From Clostridia bacterium (GTDB lineage Bacteria; Bacillota_A; Clostridia; Christensenellales; Aristaeellaceae), in NCBI GenBank assembly GCA_017938785.1, contig JAGBAU010000249.1, positions 1 through 11,093 on the forward strand: a stretch of DNA of 11,093 nt. Reading direction: 5' to 3'. The translations under genes and the position numbers were made by a program. The notes under the pieces are model-generated. The model made no database searches. It saw only the letters and a program-made list of their open reading frames with translations, and had not been told where the DNA came from. This document shows, in pieces, positions 6,452 through 11,093 of the stretch; within the stretch, counting starts at the first letter, position 1; every line of letters begins with the position of its first letter.

Positions 6452-7555
6452 TTACTTCTTCAGTTCGCCCAGCTTGTTGGCCATCTTCAGGCCGTCGAAT
6501 ACCATCTGGGGATTGACGGGATGGGGCTGTACATCCCAGTAGGACTTCATGGATTCCTCTGCAACCTTCATCAGTTCCTCGTCGGTGACGTTCGGAACGC
6601 CCAGGTCTGCAAAGGTGGTGGGCAGGCCAACGGCCTCGAAGAAATCGTACATCTCTTCGATTTCCTCGGAGGGTGCGCCTTCAACAACCAGCTGAACCAG
6701 GATGCCGAATGCGACGACTTCGCCGTGCAGCAGGCGTGCGCAGGGAGGCAGAACGGTGATGCCTTCCGCAATGGAGTGAGCGCCGGCGCAGGAGGTATTC
6801 TGTACGCCCAGACCGGAGAGCAGGGTGTTGGCTTCGATGACGTCCTCAACGTCCACGGTGCACAGGCCCTGTTCGGCGGCCAGCTTGGCGCTGATGCCCT
6901 TGGTCAGGATGGTCTCATGGCAGGCCTTAGCGACGGCAGTACCGGCCAGGGTCTGACGATAGCCCTTGTTGACATAGTTGGGAGAATAGGAGCGCAGGTT
7001 TGCGCGGGTTTCCGGCCAGGTTGCCAGAGCGTCGCCGATGCCGGCTACCAGGAAGCGGATGGGAGCCTTGCAGATGATGTCGGTGTCCAGCAGAACCAGA
7101 TCGGGATTCTTCTTGTAGTGACGTGCGCCAACGTGCTCGCCTTCCTCGGTGTAGATAACGGACAGACCCATGGCGGGTGCGTCGGTGGAAGCGGTGGTAG
7201 GCACGATCACGGTTGCGGCATTGTACTTGTCTGCCACGCCCTTGGCAGTATCCATGGTCTTGCCGCCGCCGATGCCGACGACTACGTCGGGCTGCAGCTG
7301 GGCAGCAACCTCTGCGCAGCGGTCGATTTCCTTAGCGGTGCACTGGCCGCCGAACTGTTCGCACAGGATGGTGGATTCGCTGCCGGCGTACAGAGCCTCG
7401 AACTTCTCCTTCAGGTTTGCATAGAAGAAAACGTCGATCAGGAAGTAAACCTTCTTGCCGTAGATTTCGGTGTATTCCTTGATGTTGTTGAGTTCATAGC
7501 GGCCCTGGATATAGCGGCTGGGGGAACCCCAGGCGCGGGTGGTGGACTGAAGCAT
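6452..7555 (-). CDS. gldA: Iron-containing alcohol dehydrogenase, glycerol dehydrogenase family
   Basis: 367 residues from the chosen start, the usual glycerol dehydrogenase length. The NAD-binding GGGKTMDTAKG is at 96-106, and the metal ligands of the family are present: Asp175 (AGIGDALATW), His260 (GAHSIAEG) and His277 (LLHGEV). It should oxidise a vicinal diol such as glycerol, or reduce a hydroxyketone, in the cytoplasm; members act on several small polyols. A further in-frame ATG at 7621 would add 22 residues, but it lies inside the operator region and has no ribosome site. The ATG at 7555 has GAGGAGG upstream. It has a perfect promoter with a palindromic operator just downstream, divergent from the zinc dehydrogenase. 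In this locus it may act on a pathway polyol or aldehyde product instead of glycerol itself, so the gene symbol reflects family only. Confidence 0.88.
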   Translation of the reverse strand: MLQSTTRAWGSPSRYIQGRYELNNIKEYTEIYGKKVYFLIDVFFYANLKEKFEALYAGSESTILCEQFGGQCTAKEIDRCAEVAAQLQPDVVVGIGGGKTMDTAKGVADKYNAATVIVPTTASTDAPAMGLSVIYTEEGEHVGARHYKKNPDLVLLDTDIICKAPIRFLVAGIGDALATWPETRANLRSYSPNYVNKGYRQTLAGTAVAKACHETILTKGISAKLAAEQGLCTVDVEDVIEANTLLSGLGVQNTSCAGAHSIAEGITVLPPCARLLHGEVVAFGILVQLVVEGAPSEEIEEMYDFFEAVGLPTTFADLGVPNVTDEELMKVAEESMKSYWDVQPHPVNPQMVFDGLKMANKLGELKK

Positions 7556-7604
7556 GGCGATAACCCTCCTCGATTCTTTGATGTATGTATTTTTGCAAAA
7601 TATG

Positions 7605-7626
7605 TCGTAATGTTGATACATTACTT
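7605..7626. promoter_or_regulatory. Candidate operator just downstream of the glycerol-dehydrogenase-like promoter
   Basis: GTAATGT (7607-7613) and ACATTAC (7618-7624) form a perfect 7-bp inverted repeat with a 4-nt centre. It lies about 10 bp past the -10 box in the direction of transcription, a classic repressor position. Immediately next to it, TATCACATT (7626-7634) repeats 9 bases of the operon operator at 4623-4631, which links the two sets of sites. Confidence 0.65.
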
Positions 7627-7635
7627 ATCACATTA

Positions 7636-7664
7636 ATTATAAACGTCCGCGGAAGCAATGTCAA
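7636..7664 (-). promoter_or_regulatory. Promoter of the glycerol-dehydrogenase-like gene, perfect consensus
   Basis: On the minus strand, TTGACA (7659-7664), a 17-bp spacer, and TATAAT (7636-7641). The resulting leader of about 75 nt contains the palindromic operator and a GAGGAGG ribosome site. Confidence 0.85.
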
Positions 7665-7766
7665 CCACATTCTTTCCCTCCGCAAAATAAATTATCGCGT
7701 TTGCCCAATAATCTGAAAAAATCATATCATTTTCTCCTAAAATTCAAACTTTTTCTCCCCGAAAGA
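7665..7766. other. AT-rich spacer between divergent promoters
   Basis: This is the central part of the 308-bp gap between the two divergent dehydrogenase genes. The flanks of the gap hold promoters and operators, described separately. In this central stretch I see only AT-rich sequence, with no convincing frame, hairpin or repeat. Confidence 0.6.
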
Positions 7767-7795
7767 TTGATTTCTTGAAACATCTGTGATATGCT
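7767..7795 (+). promoter_or_regulatory. Promoter of the zinc-dependent dehydrogenase gene
   Basis: TTGATT (7767-7772), a 17-bp spacer and TATGCT (7790-7795), with TG one base ahead of the -10 box, an extended -10 arrangement. The operator palindrome follows 9 bp later, the same order as on the divergent side. A TTGAAA at 7775-7780 is an alternative -35 but has no good -10 partner. Confidence 0.55.
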
Positions 7796-7804
7796 GTACT
7801 TGTA

Positions 7805-7826
7805 TCGTAATGTAGTAACATTTCAA
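7805..7826. promoter_or_regulatory. Candidate operator downstream of the zinc-dehydrogenase promoter
   Basis: TCGTAATGT (7805-7813) and ACATTTCAA (7818-7826) flank a 4-nt centre. The left arm TCGTAATGT is identical to that of 7605-7613, exactly 200 bp away. The arms match at 7 of 9 positions. Position just past the -10 box suits a repressor. Confidence 0.6.
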
Positions 7827-7863
7827 CCCGAGCATAACATAAATTTTGAGGAGGATGAACCCC

Positions 7864-8898
7864 ATGAGCAAGATGAAGACTCTCGTTATCGCCAAGGACG
7901 GCTCCCTTTCCATCCAGGAAGTCAACAAGCCCCGCTACAATGAATATCAGGCTCTGGTAAAGACCATCGCCTGCGGCATGTGCGGCACCGACGTCAAGCT
8001 CTGCCACCGCACCTTCAAGGGCTTCCCGGAGAGCGTATATCCCATCATGCTGGGCCACGAGGGCGTTGGCGAGGTTGTTGAAGTTGGCGCAAAGTGCGAA
8101 ACCTTCAAGGTTGGCGACAGGGTTCTGCTGCCCTTCGTTGATGCTGATGAAGAGCTCAACCCGGGCCTGGGCTCCGGCTGGGGCGCAATGAGCGAGTACG
8201 CCGTTGTTTGCGATCCCTGCAATCCCGACGCCCCCGACTGCGCATTTGCACAGACCGTTCTGCCCGCAGATTTCGATCCCGTTGATGCAACCATGATCGT
8301 TACCTTCCGCGAGGTTCTGTCCTGCATCCGCTACTTCGGCATCAAGCCCACCGATTCCGTCGCCGTTATCGGCTGCGGCCCCGTAGGCCTGACCTACATC
8401 AAGTTCCTGAGCCTGGTTGGCGTAACCAACCTGGTCGCCTGCGACATCATCCCCGAGAAGCTGGAGCAGGCCAAGCTCAACGGCGCAGCCCATATCATCA
8501 ACAGCAAGGAAACCGATCCCCAGGTCGAAATCCGCAAGCTGTATCCCGAAGGCGTTGACTTTGTTCTGGACGCTGCAGGCTTCCCGAGCATCGTAAACCA
8601 GGGCATGGGCATGATCAAGGACCGCGGCGCAGTTCTGTGCTACGGCGTACCGGAGAAGGAAGAAATCACCATCGATTTCTCCAAGGCCGATTACAACTGG
8701 CGCGTCATCTATCAGCAGATGCCCCGCAAGCGCGAAGAAGGCGCAGCCCACGAGCAGGTTATGCAGTGGATGGCCGAAGGCAAGCTGAATATCAAGGACT
8801 TCATCTCCGATTACTATGATTTCGCTGATTCCGTTCAGGCTTACGAAGATCTGCTCTCCCGCAAGATCCTCAAGAAGGGCATCATCAAGTTCATCTAA
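7864..8898 (+). CDS. Zinc-dependent medium-chain alcohol/polyol dehydrogenase
   Basis: 344 residues from the chosen start; a cytoplasmic NAD(P)-dependent dehydrogenase of the threonine/sorbitol dehydrogenase superfamily. The catalytic zinc ligands appear as Cys40 (CGMCGTD) and His65-Glu66 (GHEGVGEVVEVG). The Rossmann motif GCGPVG is at 170-175, with Asp194 at the second strand. The four cysteines of the structural-zinc loop, usually near residues 90-110, are absent; that stretch reads DADEELNPGLGSGWGAMSEY. ATG at 7864 is chosen because GAGGAGG sits nine bases upstream; the ATG at 7855 and the TTG at 7846 overlap that ribosome site. It probably oxidises a secondary alcohol of a polyol or sugar acid in the local pathway. 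Candidates such as sorbitol, threonine, gulonate or galactitol-phosphate cannot be told apart here. Confidence 0.9.
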   Translation: MSKMKTLVIAKDGSLSIQEVNKPRYNEYQALVKTIACGMCGTDVKLCHRTFKGFPESVYPIMLGHEGVGEVVEVGAKCETFKVGDRVLLPFVDADEELNPGLGSGWGAMSEYAVVCDPCNPDAPDCAFAQTVLPADFDPVDATMIVTFREVLSCIRYFGIKPTDSVAVIGCGPVGLTYIKFLSLVGVTNLVACDIIPEKLEQAKLNGAAHIINSKETDPQVEIRKLYPEGVDFVLDAAGFPSIVNQGMGMIKDRGAVLCYGVPEKEEITIDFSKADYNWRVIYQQMPRKREEGAAHEQVMQWMAEGKLNIKDFISDYYDFADSVQAYEDLLSRKILKKGIIKFI

Positions 8899-8916
8899 TC
8901 GAAGATACTTAAAACG

Positions 8917-8951
8917 AAACCGGCCTGTGAGCAATCACAGGCCGGTTTTTT
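8917..8951. terminator. Strong intrinsic terminator between convergent genes
   Basis: AAACCGGCCTGTGA (8917-8930) pairs with TCACAGGCCGGTTT (8935-8948) over 14 bp with a GCAA loop, followed by T up to 8951. It ends the zinc-dehydrogenase transcript and, read on the minus strand (TTTCGTTTT), can also end the regulator gene coming from the right. It marks the right border of the catabolic locus. Confidence 0.9.
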
Positions 8952-8955
8952 GCGC

Positions 8956-9615
8956 TTATCTCTTTTTGTAGACCACCAGTTCCGGGTTCTTGCCATCCTC
9001 CTCATAGGTGCACACCAGCAAAAACTGCATGTTCGCAGCGATGCCGAAGCACCGCTCCCCGCCAAACGTGCAGGCAAGCTGGTTTCCAAGGTAGGTGGCG
9101 TCGTCGTTCAGGAATTGCACCTTCACCCCATTCGGCAGCGCGTATTCCAGGTTGATAAAGCTGCCCGAGAGCACGTTCAAATCCTCCACCCTCGGCATGC
9201 CTTCAACGTTCAGTGCATTGAATTCGTCAATGAGCTGCTTCTTGAATTCATCGAACTTCTCATCCCCGCCGATTTCTGAATAGCGCTTCCAGAAATCCAG
9301 GGTGAATTCGCCGTCGCTATAGCACCATTTGCAGTATTCCTCGTTGAATACGCCGTCGATTTCCTTGCTGGTGGTGGAATCATCCAGGGACATGCCGCAG
9401 CAATGGCAAACCATCTGCCGGGGCGAGCCCAGGAGCGTATTGATGGAAACATCAAACAGTCTGGACAGCAGCTTCAGCGTTTCCGTGTTCGGCGTCGTTT
9501 CACCGGTTTCCCAACGGGACACGGCCTGTCGGGTCACGAACACCTTTTCCGCAAGCTCATCCTGCGACAATCCTTTTTTCGTTCTGAGTTCAAAGATTAC
9601 ATCCTTCGTTTCCAC
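8956..9615 (-). CDS. XRE-type helix-turn-helix regulator with zinc-ribbon domain
   Basis: 219 residues. An HTH_3/Xre DNA-binding domain covers about 6-62 (LRTKKGLSQDELAEKVFVTRQAVSRWETGETTPNTETLKLLSRLF). A putative zinc ribbon follows at about 70-105, with Cys70-x-x-Cys73-G-M and EEYCKWCYSDGEFT giving Cys95-x-x-Cys98. This strongly resembles the family often seen as C-x-x-C-G-M-P in Firmicutes. Residues about 115-219 form an additional alpha/beta region that I do not recognise. The start is GTG, supported by GAGGTGAT seven to eight bases upstream; an ATG at 9622 is in another frame. It has its own promoter and is isolated between terminators, so its target is not evident from context. The zinc ribbon may sense metal or redox state, or mediate protein contacts. 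Confidence 0.85.
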   Translation of the reverse strand: METKDVIFELRTKKGLSQDELAEKVFVTRQAVSRWETGETTPNTETLKLLSRLFDVSINTLLGSPRQMVCHCCGMSLDDSTTSKEIDGVFNEEYCKWCYSDGEFTLDFWKRYSEIGGDEKFDEFKKQLIDEFNALNVEGMPRVEDLNVLSGSFINLEYALPNGVKVQFLNDDATYLGNQLACTFGGERCFGIAANMQFLLVCTYEEDGKNPELVVYKKR

Positions 9616-9634
9616 GCGTCATCACCTCAGAATC

Positions 9635-9663
9635 ATTCTACCATTCGGATGCGCAGCAGACAA
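9635..9663 (-). promoter_or_regulatory. Promoter of the HTH/zinc-ribbon regulator
   Basis: On the minus strand, TTGTCT (9658-9663), a 17-bp spacer and TAGAAT (9635-9640), only about 20 bp ahead of the GTG start, giving a very short leader. Confidence 0.55.
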
Positions 9664-9690
9664 GCAACTGCCTGTTGCCATAAGAAATAT

Positions 9691-9722
9691 AAAAACACAG
9701 CAGCTTAAGCTGCTGTGTTTTT
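9691..9722. terminator. Intrinsic terminator after thioredoxin reductase
   Basis: A perfect 32-bp palindrome: AACACAGCAGC and GCTGCTGTGTT around TTAA, flanked by runs of A and T. It lies 2 bp past the thioredoxin reductase stop on the minus strand and separates that transcript from the regulator gene. Confidence 0.9.
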
Positions 9723-9724
9723 CA

Positions 9725-10654
9725 TCAACCGTGCTCCGCCAGGTATTCTTCCACGGCCTGGGCTGCCTGCGCGCCATCGGACACAGCGGTGACGATCTGC
9801 CGCATGGTCTTGGTGCGCACATCCCCCGCCGCGAACACGCCGGGCAGGTTGGTGCGGGTGCTCTCATCCGCCACGATATAGCCGCTGCCGTCCAGCTTCA
9901 GCTGGTCAATGAACAGGCCCGTCTCTGGTGCGCGGCCGATGCTGATGAACACGCCATCCACCGGAAGCTCGCTCACCTCGCCGCTGTTCACATTGCGCAG
10001 CCGCAGCGCTGTGACGCGCTCGTCCGCCACCAGCTCCTGAACGGTGCTGTTCCATTTGAACTCCACGTTGGGAGCATTCATCAGCGGTTCATGGTAGATT
10101 TTCGTAGCGCGCAGTTCATCCCTGCGATGTACAAGGATCACCTTTTCACAGATGCGGGATAGCAGCAGCGCATCCGCCGCAGCGGTATTGCCGCCGCCGA
10201 CCACCGCAACCGTCTTGCCCCGGTAGAGCATGCCGTCGCAGGCGGCGCAGTAATTCACGCCTCGGCCGATGAGTGCCTGTTCATTCTCCAGGCCCAGAGG
10301 CCGGTGATGCGCGCCGGTAGCGATAATCACCGTACGGCCGCGATAGGTTTCCTTTACAGTTTCCACTTTCTTGATCTCGCCAAGCAGTCGTGCAGTCTTC
10401 ACCTCGGCAATCACAGTCTCCGCGCCGAAGCGTTCCGCGCCCTGCTTCATCTTATCGCCCAGGGTATATCCGTCAATTCCGGCTTCAAAGCCGGGATAAT
10501 TATCAATTTGATGGGTCAGGATCATCTGTCCGCCGGCGCCCATCTTTTCCAGCACCAGCGCGCTCAGTCCTGCCCGGGCGGCATACATGGCCGCCGTGTA
10601 ACCTGCCGGGCCGCCGCCCAGGATGATTACATCATAGATTCTTTCATTCTTCAT
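9725..10654 (-). CDS. trxB: Thioredoxin reductase (NADPH, FAD)
   Basis: 309 residues, normal for the low-molecular-weight bacterial enzyme, a cytoplasmic homodimer that passes electrons from NADPH through FAD to thioredoxin. The FAD-binding GGGPAG is at 13-18, the redox-active Cys136-A-A-Cys139 followed by Asp140 lies inside the NADPH domain, and the second Rossmann motif GGGNTA is at 153-158. The NADPH-favouring HRRDELRA is at 176-183, and GVFAAGDV at 272-279 binds FAD. The ribosome site GGAGG lies about 11 bases before the ATG, slightly far. It is monocistronic, ended by a strong terminator, and divergent from the TrhA-like gene. Sequence alone cannot exclude a ferredoxin-dependent or alternative-donor relative, but the HRRxxxR pattern argues for NADPH. 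Confidence 0.95.
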   Translation of the reverse strand: MKNERIYDVIILGGGPAGYTAAMYAARAGLSALVLEKMGAGGQMILTHQIDNYPGFEAGIDGYTLGDKMKQGAERFGAETVIAEVKTARLLGEIKKVETVKETYRGRTVIIATGAHHRPLGLENEQALIGRGVNYCAACDGMLYRGKTVAVVGGGNTAAADALLLSRICEKVILVHRRDELRATKIYHEPLMNAPNVEFKWNSTVQELVADERVTALRLRNVNSGEVSELPVDGVFISIGRAPETGLFIDQLKLDGSGYIVADESTRTNLPGVFAAGDVRTKTMRQIVTAVSDGAQAAQAVEEYLAEHG

Positions 10655-10701
10655 TCAAAACCGCCCTCCTTTTCCCGGGAAGTATGTATTGCTTCTGTTT
10701 A

Positions 10702-10730
10702 TTTATACCCATTCCGGCGGCCTCTTAAGC
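10702..10730 (-). promoter_or_regulatory. Possible promoter of thioredoxin reductase
   Basis: On the minus strand, a TATAAA box (10702-10707) is about 50 bp ahead of the start codon. The sequence 17 bp upstream, GCTTAA (10725-10730), is a poor -35 box. A short palindrome CATTT-TAT-AAATG (10730-10742) next to it might be a regulator site. Confidence 0.35.
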
Positions 10731-10761
10731 ATTTTATAAATGTGGTTTTTCTGCGCATGAA

Positions 10762-10790
10762 TTGACTTTTCCCATGCCCGGGGTTAAACT
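10762..10790 (+). promoter_or_regulatory. Promoter of the TrhA-like gene
   Basis: TTGACT (10762-10767), a 17-bp spacer and TAAACT (10785-10790), about 35 bp ahead of the start codon and divergent from thioredoxin reductase. Confidence 0.55.
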
Positions 10791-10823
10791 GTTCCCATGT
10801 CCATTCGGAAAGGACGTGAGGAA

Positions 10824-11093
10824 ATGAAGCGAACCAAGCTGCGCGATCGCCTGCTGCCCAACTATAGCAGGGGCGAGGAGGTTTTCAATATGACCTCCCA
10901 CATCGTCGGCGGCGCACTGGGCGTGCTGGTGCTGATTTTGTGCATCTGCCGCGCCGTGCTGCACCGCAACATCTGGAGCGTGGTGGGCAGCGCCGTCTAC
11001 GGCGCCACCTTCATCCAGCTCTACACCATATCCAGCATCTACCACGGCCTGCGCCCCGGCACAGGCAAGAAGGTTTTGCAGATCATCGACCAC
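10824..11093 (+). CDS. Hemolysin III / TrhA-family membrane protein, cut by the right edge
   Basis: The first 90 residues of a PAQR-superfamily integral membrane protein. The opening YSRGEEVFNMTSHIVGGALG (14-33) is the family hallmark. Helix 1 spans about 25-45 and helix 2 about 50-71, then SSIYHGL (70-76) and IIDH (87-90). The conserved His26, His74 and His90 would belong to the proposed intramembrane metal site. Full-length members have about 210-230 residues and seven helices; the rest is outside the window. The start ATG has AAAGGA nine bases upstream. Despite the family name, members are mostly not toxins; a membrane-homeostasis or hydrolase-like role is proposed for the family. No functional tie to thioredoxin reductase is evident. 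Confidence 0.88.
   Translation, partial: MKRTKLRDRLLPNYSRGEEVFNMTSHIVGGALGVLVLILCICRAVLHRNIWSVVGSAVYGATFIQLYTISSIYHGLRPGTGKKVLQIIDH

Noticed and set aside
7591..7600. Palindrome TTTTGCAAAA in the glycerol-dehydrogenase-like leader as another operator.
   Set aside because: It is short and AT-rich, is not repeated at the other promoters, and is easily due to chance.
7556..7621. N-terminal extension of the glycerol-dehydrogenase-like protein to an ATG at 7621.
   Set aside because: The extension lies across the palindromic operator and has no ribosome site; the ATG at 7555 has GAGGAGG and gives the standard 367-residue length.
7744..8934. A 396-codon minus-strand frame opposite the zinc dehydrogenase, and similar long frames opposite the glycerol-dehydrogenase-like, hydrolase and shikimate-dehydrogenase-like genes.
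   Set aside because: The opposite strand encodes proteins with complete catalytic motifs; the antisense translations show no family features or ribosome sites.
10734..11093. A 119-codon minus-strand frame at the right edge.
   Set aside because: It overlaps the start of a clear TrhA-family gene on the plus strand and its translation is low in recognisable features.

Overview
The window looks like a chromosomal piece of a Gram-positive, probably anaerobic gut-type Clostridia genome. It is moderately GC-rich, has strong GAGGAGG-type ribosome sites, sigma-A promoters close to TTGACA-17-TATAAT, and many short intrinsic terminators. Species cannot be named from this sequence.

Left part (1-4650, minus strand): an operon read right to left. 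It runs from a phosphotriesterase-family metallohydrolase, to a divergent shikimate-dehydrogenase-like oxidoreductase, a D-2-hydroxyacid dehydrogenase, an FGGY sugar kinase, and the first 12 codons of another gene that leaves the window. A roughly 110-nt imperfect hairpin sits between the second and third genes and is the most unusual non-coding element here.

Middle (4653-8951): a GntR/UTRA regulator with its own promoter and terminator, divergent from a KDPG/KHG aldolase gene. The aldolase gene converges on a glycerol-dehydrogenase-family gene. That gene is in turn divergent from a zinc-dependent medium-chain dehydrogenase. Three of these promoters carry variants of one palindrome (AATGT-N4-ACATT core), and two others share a 17-nt motif. 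The whole block reads as one regulated catabolic locus.

Taken together, the enzymes (probable lactonase/hydrolase, four oxidoreductases, a sugar kinase and a pyruvate-forming aldolase) suggest breakdown of a sugar acid, polyol or lactone to pyruvate plus a small aldehyde or phosphorylated aldehyde. The substrate cannot be assigned, and no transporter lies in the window.

Right part (8956-11093): unrelated housekeeping-type genes. These are an XRE-type regulator with a zinc ribbon, thioredoxin reductase, and the divergent start of a hemolysin III/TrhA-family membrane protein cut by the window edge. No rRNA, tRNA, CRISPR, insertion sequence or phage gene was seen.
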